Shown here: in pieces, positions 11,059 through 20,746 of the stretch | Position numbering within the stretch: position 1 is the first letter of the stretch | How the letters are laid out: each line of letters begins with the position of its first letter | DNA from: Bordetella parapertussis | Lineage (GTDB): Bacteria; Pseudomonadota; Gammaproteobacteria; Burkholderiales; Burkholderiaceae_C | Assembly: GCA_945888535.1 (NCBI GenBank) | Contig: CAMDAN010000019.1 | Location: forward strand, 1 to 32,960 | Direction of reading: 5' to 3' | Length of the DNA stretch: 32,960 bases | Translations under genes and position numbers: made by a program | Notes under the pieces: generated by a model | Database searches by the model: none | Seen by the model: only the letters and a program-made list of their open reading frames with translations | What the model was told of the DNA's origin: nothing

Positions 11059-12372
11059 TTAAGCCTTCGATTGTAGGTGCTCAGCCCATTGCGGCAATTG
11101 ACTTAAGGGCTCGAGTTGCTGGGCTTGGCTTGCGTCACGCAGGGATTTGATGGTGACACACCCCTGGGCTAGTTCATCGACTCCAAAAACCAGGACATAC
11201 CGTGCGCCTGAGGCATCGGCTTTTTTAAACTGGGATTTGATGCTCGCCATGGCCCCGTCTGCACTGGCGTGCATTTGAATTGAAACCCCCAAAGCCCGTA
11301 AGGTTTGAAGGTACGCGCTCACCCGTGGCAAATCTGAAACTTCAGAAACCACTGCATACGCATCCAGCGGTGCAATCTTGAGTGCGCCTTCTTGCTCCTT
11401 CAGTAACTCCAAAACCCGCTCGACTCCCATAGCCCAACCGACAGCTGGTGCGGGCTTACCGCCGATTTGCTCAATCAAGTAATCGTAACGTCCGCCCGCG
11501 CAAATCGTGCCTTGGGATCCCAGCTGGTTTGTCACAAATTCAAACACAGTGAGGTTGTAATAGTCCATCCCACGAACAAGCCGGGGGTTGAGCACATACG
11601 GAACGTCGTTGGCGTCCAAGATCGCCATGACGGATGCAAGATGGGCTTTGGATTTTTCACCCAAAAAATCAAGCAACTTGGGTGCAGACTCGATCACAGC
11701 TTGCATCTGCGGATGTTTACTGTCTAGCAAACGCAAGGGGTTCAAGTGCAATCGGCGATGGGCTTCAGCATCAAGCACGCTGGCGTTCGATTCAAAATGT
11801 TGAATCAAAGCGGCCCGGTGCAGATTGCGCTCCTCTGGCTGACCCAAACTATTGAGTTGCAAAACAACGTCTTTGATGCCCAACTCTTTCCACAAGGCAT
11901 CGGCCATCAAAATCAACTCTGCATCGACTTCAGGGCCTGAAAATCCTAAAGCTTCCGCCCCGATTTGATGAAACTGGCGGTAACGCCCCCGTTGTGGGCG
12001 CTCATGCCGAAACATGGGGCCAAAGTAATACAAGCGCTTAGGTCCGTTGTAAAGCATGGTGTGTTCAACTACCGCCCGAACCACTCCGGCTGTATTTTCA
12101 GGGCGCAGTGTCAAAGCTTCGCCGTTGAGTCGGTCATCAAAGGAATACATTTCCTTTTCAACGATATCGGTCACTTCACCCAAACCCCGGACAAATAGAG
12201 CGGTGGGCTCCACAATGGGGGTGCGGATATTTTCAAATGCGAAGCGGCGCATCAAGGCGCGGACCCGCTCCTCTAAAGCTTCCCAGCGTTCAGACTCACC
12301 CGGCAAGATGTCATTCATGCCTTTGACTGCAACGATTTTTTCAGCCTTGGTGGCCGTCATTTTTTCTGTCAT
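11059..12372 (-). CDS. hisS: Histidine--tRNA ligase
   Basis: This class II aminoacyl-tRNA synthetase charges tRNA-His. The 437-residue product shows motif 1 around [12 protein letters not shown], motif 2 with [13 protein letters not shown] at 88-100 and [16 protein letters not shown] at 121-136, the histidine-specific segment [15 protein letters not shown], and motif 3 [20 protein letters not shown]. The C-terminal anticodon-binding domain begins near [10 protein letters not shown] and ends before the Leu/Gln-rich tail. Length is close to E. coli HisRS (424). Two ATGs, at residues 1 and 5, are both possible starts. The gene follows ispG by six bases. The paralogue hisZ further on lacks this anticodon domain. 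Confidence 0.97.
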   Translation of the reverse strand: MTEKMTATKAEKIVAVKGMNDILPGESERWEALEERVRALMRRFAFENIRTPIVEPTALFVRGLGEVTDIVEKEMYSFDDRLNGEALTLRPENTAGVVRAVVEHTMLYNGPKRLYYFGPMFRHERPQRGRYRQFHQIGAEALGFSGPEVDAELILMADALWKELGIKDVVLQLNSLGQPEERNLHRAALIQHFESNASVLDAEAHRRLHLNPLRLLDSKHPQMQAVIESAPKLLDFLGEKSKAHLASVMAILDANDVPYVLNPRLVRGMDYYNLTVFEFVTNQLGSQGTICAGGRYDYLIEQIGGKPAPAVGWAMGVERVLELLKEQEGALKIAPLDAYAVVSEVSDLPRVSAYLQTLRALGVSIQMHASADGAMASIKSQFKKADASGARYVLVFGVDELAQGCVTIKSLRDASQAQQLEPLSQLPQWAEHLQSKA

Positions 12373-12378
12373 TTTTCT

Positions 12379-13644
12379 TTAATTTGAAAGGGGTGCGCCA
12401 AAGCGTTGCTGAATGTAGTTTTCAACCACCGCTTGAAATTCAGTGGCAATGGCATCACCGCGCAGCGTCATTCTTTTTTCGCCGTCAATAAATACGGGTG
12501 CGGCTGGCGCCTCGCCGGTTCCAGGCAAACTGATTCCAATATCTGCATGCTTGCTTTCACCGGGGCCGTTCACGATACAACCCATCACAGCCACTTTGAG
12601 ATTTTCAACCCCGGGGTATTGCGTTCTCCAAATCGGCATTTGGTCGCGCAGGAAATGGTCAATTTGTTGCGTCAATTCCTGAAACGTGGTGCTGGTGGTT
12701 CTGCCGCAACCAGGGCACGCTGTGACGCTAGGTACATAGGAGCGAATACCCAAAGCTTGCAGAATTTCGGCAGCCACCACCACCTCTTGGTTGCGAGACT
12801 CGCCGGGCGCAGGCGTCAGTGAGACACGGATCGTGTCGCCAATCCCCTCTTGCAGCAAGATAGCCAAAGCAGCAGTCGAGGCGACCGTTCCCTTGGTACC
12901 CATACCCGCTTCTGTCAGACCCAGGTGCAACGGGTAAGACGTTCGTTTGCCTAATTCACGGTACACGGCGACCAAATCTTGCACGCCGCTGACCTTGCAT
13001 GACAGGGTAATTTGGTGGGCTTGCATTCCCATGTTCTGTGCCACTTGCGCCGAACTCACAGCAGAAGCAATCAAGGCCTCATACATCACCTTTTTCGCAT
13101 CCCACGGGTCAGAACGCTGGCTGTTTTCGTCCATCATGGAGGCTAATAACTCTTGGTCTAAGCTGCCCCAGTTAACCCCGATCCGAATGGGTTTGTCCCA
13201 TCGCATCGCCGCTTCGATCATCAGTCCGAATTGCCGGTCTTTTTTCTCTCCCTTACCCACATTTCCAGGGTTGATACGGTACTTAGAAAGGGATTTTGCG
13301 CAGTCTGGAAAATCTGTCAGCAACCGGTGCCCGTTGAAATGAAAGTCGCCAATCAAGGGGACGGAGACATCCATGCGATCCAACTGCTCACGAATAAAAG
13401 GAACGGCTTGCGCGGCTTCAACCGTATTGACGGTGATGCGAACCATTTCTGACCCCGCATTGGCCAATTCCTTGACTTGGATCGCCGTACCAATCACATC
13501 AACGGTATCGGTATTGGTCATGGACTGGATTCGAACAGGCGCTCCACCGCCAACCGTCACCACCCGATCGCCCCAAACCACGCGGGACTGTAGACTTTTG
13601 CGACTGGGGTCGCCGCTTAAATTCAAACTAGAAATATCTTGCAT
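12379..13644 (-). CDS. ispG: 4-hydroxy-3-methylbut-2-en-1-yl diphosphate synthase IspG
   Basis: IspG is the 4Fe-4S enzyme of the MEP isoprenoid pathway that reduces MEcPP to HMBPP. The 421-residue product has the N-terminal TIM-barrel segment ([38 protein letters not shown]). The C-terminal domain carries the cluster ligands Cys310 and Cys313 in ACPGCGR, Cys356 in [10 protein letters not shown], and Glu363. An inserted domain between barrel and C-terminus is short, as in bacterial enzymes. The ATG at 13642-13644 overlaps the rodZ stop by one base (TGATG); a GTG directly before it is an alternative. IspG is essential in most bacteria with this pathway. Confidence 0.97.
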   Translation of the reverse strand: MQDISSLNLSGDPSRKSLQSRVVWGDRVVTVGGGAPVRIQSMTNTDTVDVIGTAIQVKELANAGSEMVRITVNTVEAAQAVPFIREQLDRMDVSVPLIGDFHFNGHRLLTDFPDCAKSLSKYRINPGNVGKGEKKDRQFGLMIEAAMRWDKPIRIGVNWGSLDQELLASMMDENSQRSDPWDAKKVMYEALIASAVSSAQVAQNMGMQAHQITLSCKVSGVQDLVAVYRELGKRTSYPLHLGLTEAGMGTKGTVASTAALAILLQEGIGDTIRVSLTPAPGESRNQEVVVAAEILQALGIRSYVPSVTACPGCGRTTSTTFQELTQQIDHFLRDQMPIWRTQYPGVENLKVAVMGCIVNGPGESKHADIGISLPGTGEAPAAPVFIDGEKRMTLRGDAIATEFQAVVENYIQQRFGAPLSN

Positions 13645-14483
13645 CACTGCACCTTAAATTTTGCAACGTTGTCTTGGGTCACGCCCGTCAGCGTGAAAGG
13701 CTTGTCTTTCCATTGGACATCGGTCAGGTCAGCGCGTCCCACAATGACGGAAAGCGGCAATGTGCCTGAGACGCTAGCAGACTCGCCCGCCTCCAATCTT
13801 CGTTGTAAAAGAACGATGCCCGCAGCATCCGTGACTTCGATCCATGAACTTCCTCGGACCTTGAAAACCAATTCCGAAATTGCCGCAACAACCGCGGGCG
13901 CACTGGCAACAAGGGCTGTCTCAGGCATCGGAGCTGGCACCGCGAGAGCCACTGGCGCAACAGGAACTTCTACTACGGTGACCGTAGAAGTGATTTCCGC
14001 AGACTGCGGAAAATAAGAATCCCACACTGATTCAAGGTGGGGAGAGAAATACACCAGCGCGGCGGCCGCAACCAAGAGGCCAGCAAAAATCACATGGGAT
14101 GAGGCTGAAAAAAAGATGCGTAATTTAGCGCTCAGATGCGTCGGCTCGCCAAAGGTGGCTTTGATGGTGTCTTCAATATTGACAAAAACAGGCTTGGGAC
14201 TGTCAGGTAAAAGATCCAAGATACGCTGTGGATCAACATGAAGGGTGCGAGCAACGCTGGAAGCCATTGCCCGCAAATAAACCGCATTGGGGATTTGATC
14301 AAGCTGGTTTTCCTCTAAAGCAGCTAGCTTTTTCACATGAATTTTTACCCGGTACGCCACGTCTTCAATCGACAATCCAGCGTCTTCTCTGGCTTGACGC
14401 AAAAGTGCGCCTGCGGTCATTGGCGCTTGCGCTGTAGTTTCGCTGGCGAGGTGTGAAATCACACCGTTGACATCATCATTCAT
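13644..14483 (-). CDS. rodZ: RodZ-type cytoskeletal HTH membrane protein
   Basis: RodZ links the MreB cytoskeleton to the cell-wall elongation machinery. The 279-residue protein has a cytoplasmic XRE-like helix-turn-helix domain (about residues 24-90, [20 protein letters not shown]). A basic juxtamembrane stretch and one transmembrane helix (about 131-148) come next. A Pro/Ala/Val-rich periplasmic linker (about 165-205) leads to a C-terminal beta domain (DUF4115 type) starting [13 protein letters not shown]. The rodZ-ispG-hisS order agrees with this family, and the length is shorter than E. coli RodZ (337), mostly in the linker. The start overlaps the end of pilW by eight bases, with GAGG eight bases upstream. 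The linker-coding DNA contains two adjacent hairpins (see separate entry). Confidence 0.92.
   Translation of the reverse strand: MNDDVNGVISHLASETTAQAPMTAGALLRQAREDAGLSIEDVAYRVKIHVKKLAALEENQLDQIPNAVYLRAMASSVARTLHVDPQRILDLLPDSPKPVFVNIEDTIKATFGEPTHLSAKLRIFFSASSHVIFAGLLVAAAALVYFSPHLESVWDSYFPQSAEITSTVTVVEVPVAPVALAVPAPMPETALVASAPAVVAAISELVFKVRGSSWIEVTDAAGIVLLQRRLEAGESASVSGTLPLSVIVGRADLTDVQWKDKPFTLTGVTQDNVAKFKVQ
13966..14012. repeat. Two adjacent hairpins inside the rodZ linker
   Basis: Within the coding sequence for the periplasmic linker, TTTCCGCA (13994-14001) and TGCGGAAA (14005-14012) form a perfect eight-base stem with a three-base loop. Immediately beside it, ACTTCTAC (13966-13973) and GTAGAAGT (13984-13991) form another eight-base stem, around a ten-base loop. 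No T run follows on the coding strand. The protein segment is low-complexity, so coding constraint on these bases is weak. Function, if any, is unknown. Confidence 0.6.
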
Positions 14484-15282
14484 TGGTAGTGCCTCGCTCT
14501 AAAAGCTGAACTTCCTTGGAGTTGGGGAACCTCTGGACGAGCTCCGAACGTAAAGTTTCAACGGCTCTGGCGTCACCTAACTTTCGCGCCACTTTGATTC
14601 CCAGCCACAAAGACTCCGCATTCGCTTGCTTCGTTTGATTGAGCCTAGCGACATAGCCTTGAGACTGGGTGTATTGTTCATTGTCAAACAAGAAATTCGA
14701 CAAACTAAAGGCCGCAGGCGCACTGGAAGGGTCGATGGCGTAGGCTTTTAATAAGCTGCTTTCGGCTTGAGTTATTTGTTTATTTTTTGCCTGACACAGG
14801 CCCAAAATCATCCACGATTTAGCCCGTTCTTCCTCCACTGGGCTGGCAATCGCAGCGTTCAAATATCGCGAGGCTTCCACTATGCGACCTTGCTGGCACA
14901 GTAGCAATCCGAAATTGTGTTGGACTTGCAATGACGCGGGATTCAAATCAAGGGCTTTGCGAAAACTTCCTTCGGCAAGCACAGGCTCATTCAACTGCAT
15001 GTAAATTAAACCGCGCAGGGCGACGGCCTCAGCAAGCGTCGGATCAGCAGCCATGGACTGTTTTACTTCATCCAAAGCGATAGTAGGCTTGCCCGCATGA
15101 AAGTACGCAGTGGCCAATTCCAATCGAATACGCGATCGCTTTCGGGGCTCGGTCTCATCCGATGGAGTAACAAGATCTGACTTTGCACTGGGTAGTGCTG
15201 AAAAAGTAGCGCATCCTGTGAGCCCCATTAACGCGAGCGCTAAAAAAGGAAAGACAAGGAACAAGCGCATCAAGGAAAACAT
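14476..15282 (-). CDS. pilW: Type IV pilus biogenesis/stability lipoprotein PilW (PilF)
   Basis: PilW/PilF is an outer membrane lipoprotein that helps assemble the PilQ secretin of type IV pili. The 268-residue product has a signal sequence (MRLFLVFPFLALALM) and lipobox LTGC with lipidated Cys24. TPR repeats follow: ATAYFHAGKPTIALDEVKQS, LIYMQLNEPVLAEGSFRKAL, FGLLLCQQGRIVEASRYLNA and the later CQAKNKQITQAESSLLKAY. The ATG at 15280-15282 comes one base after the rlmN stop (TGACATG); a longer in-frame start would overlap rlmN by 23 bases and put charged residues before the signal. rlmN-pilW-rodZ is the same order as in gammaproteobacteria. Whether this strain makes pili cannot be told from here. 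Confidence 0.92.
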   Translation of the reverse strand: MFSLMRLFLVFPFLALALMGLTGCATFSALPSAKSDLVTPSDETEPRKRSRIRLELATAYFHAGKPTIALDEVKQSMAADPTLAEAVALRGLIYMQLNEPVLAEGSFRKALDLNPASLQVQHNFGLLLCQQGRIVEASRYLNAAIASPVEEERAKSWMILGLCQAKNKQITQAESSLLKAYAIDPSSAPAAFSLSNFLFDNEQYTQSQGYVARLNQTKQANAESLWLGIKVARKLGDARAVETLRSELVQRFPNSKEVQLLERGTTNE

Positions 15283-15283
15283 G

Positions 15284-16426
15284 TCAATCCACGCCGAGCG
15301 CCACATCGACCGCAGGGATGGGCATCGCGTTGCGTTGTTTTTCCATTCGAACCATCACCTGCGTTCGGTCTTTGACATCCCCAGCCAATTGACCGCAAGC
15401 GGCATCAATATCATCACCCCGGGTTTTGCGAATCGTAGTAACCAATCCGGCGTCCGTTAAGACTTTCGCAAAGGCTGCTACGCGCTCTAGGTTAGAACGT
15501 TTCAAGCCTGACGCGGGAAAAGGATTAAAGGGAATCAGGTTTAACTTACACCAAGAAAGCCCGCCACCAGACTTACGGAGCAAGTCAAGAAGCTCGGCGG
15601 CGAGCGCAGGTGAATCGTTCACTCCTTCGAGCATGCAGTATTCAAAGGTAATGAAGTCGCGTGGCGCATTGTCCAAATAACGCACACAAGCCTGCATAAG
15701 CTCTGCGATGGGGTACTTTTTATTCAGTGGCACCAAGTTATCGCGCAAAAGGTCTTGTGGCGCGTGCAATGAAACCGCCAAAGCCACAGGACAATCCTCG
15801 CCTAATCGGTCCATCATGGGGACCACCCCTGAGGTCGAGACAGTGACCCGGCGGCGTGACAATCCATAGCCATGGTCATCCAACATCACTCGCAAAGCTT
15901 GGACCAAGGCATCGTAATTTTGCAATGGCTCGCCCATTCCCATCATCACGACATTAGAGATGATTCGCTCATCACGGGCGAGATGTTTGCGAAGAAAGTG
16001 TTCCGCAAACCAAAGTTGCGCAATGATTTCACCCGCCGTTAAATTTCTACTGAAACCCTGGTGTCCGGTAGAACAAAAGCGGCACCCAACAGCACAGCCA
16101 GCCTGCGAGGAGATACACAATGTCCCGCGGTCGGTTTCAGGGATAAAGACGGCCTCTACCGCGTCCCCTGCTCCCACGTCGAATAACCATTTGATGGTTC
16201 CGTCACGGGATTCATGTTGAGAAATCAGTTTCAATGGCGTGACTGCGGCGCAGCCAGCCATTTTCTCCCTGAGCGATTTCGCCAAATCAGTCATCGCATC
16301 AAATTGTGATGCCCCTTTTTGATGGATCCAACGGAACAGTTGGGTCGCGCGAAACCGCTTCTCGCCTAGTTGCTCACAAAAAAGGGCCAAGCCCTCGAGG
16401 TCATAGTCGAGAAGATTGGCCGTCAT
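15284..16426 (-). CDS. rlmN: Dual-specificity RNA methyltransferase RlmN
   Basis: RlmN is a radical-SAM enzyme that methylates C2 of A2503 in 23S rRNA and of A37 in some tRNAs. In this 380-residue protein the radical-SAM cluster is CAVGCRFC at Cys111, Cys115 and Cys118. [11 protein letters not shown] follows, then the SLHAP segment. The C-terminal cysteine that forms the protein-RNA adduct is Cys344 in [10 protein letters not shown]. The N-terminal accessory domain has [14 protein letters not shown]. It starts eight bases after the ndk stop with no strong Shine-Dalgarno site, so coupling to ndk translation is likely. Confidence 0.97.
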   Translation of the reverse strand: MTANLLDYDLEGLALFCEQLGEKRFRATQLFRWIHQKGASQFDAMTDLAKSLREKMAGCAAVTPLKLISQHESRDGTIKWLFDVGAGDAVEAVFIPETDRGTLCISSQAGCAVGCRFCSTGHQGFSRNLTAGEIIAQLWFAEHFLRKHLARDERIISNVVMMGMGEPLQNYDALVQALRVMLDDHGYGLSRRRVTVSTSGVVPMMDRLGEDCPVALAVSLHAPQDLLRDNLVPLNKKYPIAELMQACVRYLDNAPRDFITFEYCMLEGVNDSPALAAELLDLLRKSGGGLSWCKLNLIPFNPFPASGLKRSNLERVAAFAKVLTDAGLVTTIRKTRGDDIDAACGQLAGDVKDRTQVMVRMEKQRNAMPIPAVDVALGVD

Positions 16427-16434
16427 TTTGCAAA

Positions 16435-16860
16435 TTAACGCGAATACACGTTCATGCCGGGGAAGAAGAAGGCGATTTCTACAGCGGCAGTTTCTGCAGC
16501 ATCAGAGCCATGTACTGCATTGGCGTCAATACTATCGGCAAAATCAGCACGAATGGTTCCAGGCGCGGCCTTCTTAGGATCGGTGGCACCCATCAAATCA
16601 CGATTTTTCAAAATAGCGTTTTCGCCTTCAAGGGCTTGAATCATGACAGGGCCTGAAATCATGAAATCGACCAAGTCTTTGAAAAAAGGACGGGCTTTGT
16701 GAACCCCGTAAAAAGCTTCAGCTTCGCCACGCGAAAGATGCGCCATACGCGCAGCAACCACTTTCAAACCAGAGGCTTCAAAACGAGCGTAGATCTGGCC
16801 GATGACGTTTTTTGCAACGGCGTCGGGCTTAATAATGGAAAGAGTGCGTTCGATAGTCAT
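16435..16860 (-). CDS. ndk: Nucleoside diphosphate kinase
   Basis: Ndk moves the gamma phosphate from ATP to other nucleoside diphosphates through a phosphohistidine. The 141-residue protein begins [15 protein letters not shown]. It has the active-site signature NAVHGSD with the phosphorylated His117. [11 protein letters not shown] and [17 protein letters not shown] are also visible. Length equals the family norm. It heads the long minus-strand run toward der and purA. The 73-base gap upstream holds a possible extended -10 element. Confidence 0.98.
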   Translation of the reverse strand: MTIERTLSIIKPDAVAKNVIGQIYARFEASGLKVVAARMAHLSRGEAEAFYGVHKARPFFKDLVDFMISGPVMIQALEGENAILKNRDLMGATDPKKAAPGTIRADFADSIDANAVHGSDAAETAAVEIAFFFPGMNVYSR

Positions 16861-16916
16861 AGGAATATTTCAGTCTAGAAGTTGATGATTCGCCACCCTG
16901 CGCAGCAAAGCAATTG

Positions 16917-16925
16917 ATTTTAGCA
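16917..16925 (-). promoter_or_regulatory. Possible extended -10 promoter for ndk
   Basis: On the minus strand TGC is followed directly by TAAAAT, five of six matches to the -10 consensus with the extended TG, just after the rluB stop. It would start RNA about 50 bases before the ndk ATG. I see no good -35 element, so this is a weak call. Confidence 0.3.
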
Positions 16926-16933
16926 TTCGCCGC

Positions 16934-18106
16934 TCAGCGACTGCGCCCAGGGCGACGCTGTCCGCCGGGACCTTTTCGCGGGGTTAAAGCATCTTGTTTG
17001 CGCTGACGGGTGAGGCTGTCGGCTCCGATATAGCCGACCGAGGTTTTTAATGGATCGGGCTGCGCCGATGCGGCCGATTTCGTATTTCCTGAGCGATTCG
17101 CACCACGCCCAGGTGGCGGGCGTTTCGCGTAGGTCCGGGGCTCTGCGCCTCGGTATCGCACCGGGCGCTTTATTTCTTCGGCTTGACCGTCGCGATCAAC
17201 GGAGGACGCATTGCCAGCGGCCTTTACCAAGGCTTGAATATCCGCTTCATCCAACTCCATCCAAGCGCCTCGCTTTAACCCCCGAGGAAGCACCATCGCT
17301 CCGTAGCGGATACGAATCAAACGGCTAACGGCGTGGCCAACGGCCTCAAGCATCCTACGCACCTCTCGGTTTCGTCCCTCTGAAATAGTCACGCGGTACC
17401 AACAGTTACTGCCCTCACCACCGCCGGCTTCAATGGAACCAAATTGCGCCATTCCGTCATCGAGGTTCACGCCCGACAGCAGCATTTGCTTTTCTTCTTT
17501 GCTCAAAGAACCTAAAACCCGAACCGCATACTCGCGAACAAGACCAAAGCGGGGATGCATCAGGTTATTCGCCAACTCACCAGAGCTGGTAAAAAGAAGA
17601 AGTCCTTCGGTATTCAAGTCCAGACGCCCTACCGACTGCCACTTGCCTTGGTGCAATTTAGGCAAACGTCGAAAAACGGTCGGTCGATTTTGGGGGTCAT
17701 CGTGGGTGACTACTTCACCCACCGGCTTGTGGTACGCAATCACTCGCGCTGGGGGTGGGTCAATGCGAAAACGAATGGGCTTGCCATTGACCTTGATATG
17801 ATCGCCAAATTGAATCCGTTGGCCGATGTGGGCGGGTTCATTGTTAACAGAGATACGACCTTCTAGGATCAGTTGCTCCATTTCTAAGCGCGAACCTAAG
17901 CCCGATTGCGCCAAGACTTTATGCAGTTTGGGAGATTCCGTTTGAGGGGCCAAAACGCGTTTAGGCGGCGCTGGATCAACCAACTCTTCGTCTGCGTCGA
18001 ATTGACCCGAAATGACCTCGACAAACCGACCCCCCTCTAAATCGCTGGGAGTCTCGTGAGATTCTTCCACTTCAGGCTCTGGCACGATCGGATCTATATC
18101 ATTCAT
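16934..18106 (-). CDS. rluB: 23S rRNA pseudouridine synthase RluB
   Basis: RluB makes pseudouridine at 2605 of 23S rRNA. This 390-residue protein has an S4 RNA-binding domain ([21 protein letters not shown] and following, about residues 60-105). The RsuA/RluB-type catalytic domain has [12 protein letters not shown] with the active Asp163, and [16 protein letters not shown] in its second half. The first 50 residues are strongly acidic and the last 80 are basic, Arg/Pro/Gly-rich and probably disordered. Both tails make it longer than E. coli RluB (291). The ATG at 18104-18106 overlaps scpB by eight bases. RluE or RsuA are related but shorter and lack such a tail. Confidence 0.92.
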   Translation of the reverse strand: MNDIDPIVPEPEVEESHETPSDLEGGRFVEVISGQFDADEELVDPAPPKRVLAPQTESPKLHKVLAQSGLGSRLEMEQLILEGRISVNNEPAHIGQRIQFGDHIKVNGKPIRFRIDPPPARVIAYHKPVGEVVTHDDPQNRPTVFRRLPKLHQGKWQSVGRLDLNTEGLLLFTSSGELANNLMHPRFGLVREYAVRVLGSLSKEEKQMLLSGVNLDDGMAQFGSIEAGGGEGSNCWYRVTISEGRNREVRRMLEAVGHAVSRLIRIRYGAMVLPRGLKRGAWMELDEADIQALVKAAGNASSVDRDGQAEEIKRPVRYRGAEPRTYAKRPPPGRGANRSGNTKSAASAQPDPLKTSVGYIGADSLTRQRKQDALTPRKGPGGQRRPGRSR

Positions 18107-18788
18107 TGCCAAAACTTTCAGAACGGGAAATTGGGGGGTCTATGGGTAAATCCATCGTCAATTGGGCATCCTCTAGATCCTCTTGAAGAGTCTCAGGAAT
18201 GGGAGCCGCAGAATCTTCCAAGCTCGGGGCGATGGCCTCCATAAAAGGATCCAATGCATCAGCGCCTTGGGACCCAGGATGGTTGATCGTCGGTAACTGG
18301 TCGAGGCTGGTCAAACCCAAATCATCTAAAAACTGTTTGGTCGTTGCAAAAAGTGCGGGGCGGCCCACGGCTTCACGGTGACCAATCACTTCGACCCAAC
18401 CGCGGTCTTCTAATTGCTTGATGAGCAGCGAGTTAATAGTCACACCCCGAATGTCTTCCATATCGCCACGAGTTACCGGTTGACGATAGGCGATGATGGC
18501 CAACGTTTCCAACGTAGCACGGGTATAGCGCGGGGGCTTTTCTGGATGTAAGCGATCTAAGTATTCGCGCATTTCAGGGCGGCTCTGAAAGCGCCACCCT
18601 GAGGCCACTTGGACCAACTCAACCCCCTTGGTCGTCCACTCCAAAGCGATCTCTTGAAGTAATTCTTTGAGCGTGTCGGCACCCACCATATCGTTAAATA
18701 TGGTTCGCATTTCGCGGACCGATAAAGGTTGTTGCGAGCAAATCAGCGCAGTTTCGAGGACTCGCTTTGCTTCGGACGTATTGATCAT
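18099..18788 (-). CDS. scpB: SMC-Scp complex subunit ScpB
   Basis: ScpB is the winged-helix kite subunit that, with ScpA, bridges SMC in chromosome condensation and segregation. The 229-residue product has [20 protein letters not shown] at the start, [19 protein letters not shown] as the central diagnostic segment, and [19 protein letters not shown] with [18 protein letters not shown] closing the second winged helix. The last 60 residues are acidic and Pro-rich and likely unstructured. GGAAA lies six bases before the ATG. scpA is not in this window. The end overlaps rluB by eight bases, so the two are probably translated in step. Confidence 0.95.
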   Translation of the reverse strand: MINTSEAKRVLETALICSQQPLSVREMRTIFNDMVGADTLKELLQEIALEWTTKGVELVQVASGWRFQSRPEMREYLDRLHPEKPPRYTRATLETLAIIAYRQPVTRGDMEDIRGVTINSLLIKQLEDRGWVEVIGHREAVGRPALFATTKQFLDDLGLTSLDQLPTINHPGSQGADALDPFMEAIAPSLEDSAAPIPETLQEDLEDAQLTMDLPIDPPISRSESFGNE

Positions 18789-18848
18789 GAAGCGTTTCCG
18801 GGCGGTTTGCTCGTCCTTTGGGGATAAGCAAAGCGGTTATGTTTTGGG

Positions 18849-18870
18849 CAAAAGACGGTGTAAAACACCG
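18849..18870 (-). terminator. Possible terminator after rluD
   Basis: CGGTGT at 18856-18861 and ACACCG at 18865-18870 form a six-base stem with a three-base loop. On the minus strand it is followed by TCTTTTG. It lies in the 106-base gap between the rluD stop and scpB. The stem and T run are both short, so this may be leaky or only fortuitous. Confidence 0.4.
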
Positions 18871-18894
18871 CAACTGCCACCTAGGACCGCATAT

Positions 18895-19938
18895 TTAAGC
18901 AGGGCTGCTCGCGGTTGGTGCATTGTAGCTGAGCCCCCAGTGATTCAGTAAGTTCATGAAATCTAAGGGTGGCGCGGCCTCGAAAGCCAAGGCAAGTCCG
19001 GTGACGGGGTGTCGGAATGCCAAGCGAAAGGCGTGCAAGGCTTGGCGAGGCATGCCATCAACAACAACCCCACCATAAACCGTATCCCCGACCAAAGGGT
19101 GGCCTACAGAGGCCATATGCACTCGGATTTGGTGGGTTCTTCCCGTGTGGAGCACACACTTCACCAAACAGCCTTCTAGGCTATTGGCCAAATAAATAAG
19201 ATCGGTTTTAGCGGTTTTACCTGGCGATTTCAATATATCAACCACCGCCATACGCAAACGATTACGAGGATCGCGCCCAATCGGTTCTTCAACAGAGCGC
19301 ACCGCCGCACCGCTCCATGGCCCATGTCCTACCGCCAAGTATTGACGGCTCACAGTTCGCGCTGCGATGGCTTGAACCAACGCATCCATTGCCTTTCGGG
19401 AACGGGCTACCACCATGAGACCGCTGGTGTCCTTGTCAAGCCGATGCACTATTCCGGCCCGTGGAACCTCTGAAATTTTGGGGTCGTGAGACAGCAGGCC
19501 ATTGAGCAAAGTTCCGCTCCAATTGCCTGGTGCGGGGTGCACCACCAAACCTGCTGGCTTGAAAATAACAAAGATGTCCTGGTCTTCATAAACCACCTGC
19601 AAATCCATAGGCTCTGGTTTAAAGGCTTTACTTTGCGGCGTGGGTCGCATTTCTATGGCTAACGCATCACCCGCTTTGACAGTCAAGGACGGTTTAGTGA
19701 CCACCTTGGCATTCAATTGCACGCATCCCGCATCGATGAGCTGCTGCAAATAGCTTCGGGAAAACTCAGGAACAGCATGCACCAAAGCACGATCGAGCCG
19801 CTCGCCATGGCGTGCTAAGTCAACCTTCGCCTCGCGCCACTCGGCCTCCACATGAAAGTCTTCACTTTCCTGCGTATCCTCTGACGGATCGAGGTCGACC
19901 GATATAATGGATGGGCTTTGGTTTATGAAAGTATTCAT
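18895..19938 (-). CDS. rluD: 23S rRNA pseudouridine synthase RluD
   Basis: RluD makes pseudouridines 1911, 1915 and 1917 in helix 69 of 23S rRNA. The product shows an S4 domain (ERLDRALVHAVPEFSRSYLQ, about residues 46-90). The RluA-family catalytic block is GIVHRLDKDTSGLMVVA, with active Asp168 in the 347-residue numbering. VLHTGRTHQIRVHMASVGHP and VYGG follow. The start is uncertain. The ATG at 19936-19938 lies head to head on the bamD start, and a GTG at 19849-19851 would give a shorter protein nearer E. coli RluD (326). Neither has a clear Shine-Dalgarno sequence. The first 35 residues are acidic and not needed for the fold. Confidence 0.93.
   Translation of the reverse strand: MNTFINQSPSIISVDLDPSEDTQESEDFHVEAEWREAKVDLARHGERLDRALVHAVPEFSRSYLQQLIDAGCVQLNAKVVTKPSLTVKAGDALAIEMRPTPQSKAFKPEPMDLQVVYEDQDIFVIFKPAGLVVHPAPGNWSGTLLNGLLSHDPKISEVPRAGIVHRLDKDTSGLMVVARSRKAMDALVQAIAARTVSRQYLAVGHGPWSGAAVRSVEEPIGRDPRNRLRMAVVDILKSPGKTAKTDLIYLANSLEGCLVKCVLHTGRTHQIRVHMASVGHPLVGDTVYGGVVVDGMPRQALHAFRLAFRHPVTGLALAFEAAPPLDFMNLLNHWGLSYNAPTASSPA
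19881..19908 (+). promoter_or_regulatory. Probable bamD promoter
   Basis: A perfect TATAAT at 19903-19908 is preceded after 16 bases by CTGACG (19881-19886), which matches four of six -35 bases. The expected RNA start is near 19915. This leaves a leader of about 22 bases before the ATG at 19937 and lies inside the rluD 5' coding region. Confidence 0.5.
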
Positions 19939-20746
19939 GATGTTGAGAGTCAAATTATCGGTCGTTTATGCCCTGCTATTTACAGTGGGCGTGAGCTTAT
20001 TAACGGCCTGCTCAACCCCTGTGGTTGATAAGACAGCCGGAATGAGCCCCAGCAAAATATATGCAGAAGCGCAAGACGAGATGGCGTCAGGCCGCTTTGA
20101 AAAAGCTATTCCCCTGCTCGAAAAATTGGAAGCACGTGCTGCCGGCACACCTCTTGCCCAGCAAGCCCAAGTCGATAAGGCCTACGCCCATTACCGGGCT
20201 GCAGAACCTGCACAAGCGATTGCCACCCTCGACCGGTTTATGCGTCTTCACCCTGCCAGCCCCGCCATTGACTACGCCTTGTACATCAAAGGCCTTGTCA
20301 ATTTCAACGAGAACCTCGGTATTTTTGGAAGCTACACAGGACAAGACTTAGCCGAACGTGACCAAAAGGCCGCTAAAGAATCCTTTGAATCATTCAAAGA
20401 GTTGACGACCCGTTTTCCAGACTCACGCTATACGCCCGATGCATTGCAGCGCATTACCTACATTGTTCAATCCTTGGCCAAATACGAGGTGTACGTCGCT
20501 CGCTACTACTTTAAACGGGGCGCCTACCTTGCAGCCATTAACCGTGCACAAATCGCCATCACAGACTACCGCGATGTGCCGGCCGTTGAAGACGCACTTT
20601 TCATACTCTACCAATCCTATGCTGCGCTTGGCATGGCGCAGCTGCGTGATGACACCAAACGGGTTTTAGAAACCAGTTTCCCAAAATCCACATTGATTCA
20701 AACTGACGGGAAATCAGAGTCAAAATCTTGGTTCAAGTGGAAGTAA
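19937..20746 (+). CDS. bamD: Outer membrane assembly lipoprotein BamD
   Basis: BamD is the essential lipoprotein partner of BamA in outer membrane protein insertion. From the ATG at 19937 the protein has 269 residues. A signal with the lipobox LTAC and lipidated Cys25 comes first, followed by TPR repeats (SPSKIYAEAQDEMASGRFEK, ALYIKGLVNF, RDVPAVEDALFILYQSYAAL). YVARYYFKRGAYLAAINRAQ is the hallmark fourth repeat. GAAAG lies five bases upstream of this ATG, whereas the more upstream in-frame ATG at 19907 falls within the -10 element and the one at 19925 would have a ten-base leader. It is the only plus-strand gene in the window. Its 3' end overlaps the convergent helicase gene by 14 bases. Confidence 0.95.
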   Translation: MMLRVKLSVVYALLFTVGVSLLTACSTPVVDKTAGMSPSKIYAEAQDEMASGRFEKAIPLLEKLEARAAGTPLAQQAQVDKAYAHYRAAEPAQAIATLDRFMRLHPASPAIDYALYIKGLVNFNENLGIFGSYTGQDLAERDQKAAKESFESFKELTTRFPDSRYTPDALQRITYIVQSLAKYEVYVARYYFKRGAYLAAINRAQIAITDYRDVPAVEDALFILYQSYAALGMAQLRDDTKRVLETSFPKSTLIQTDGKSESKSWFKWK

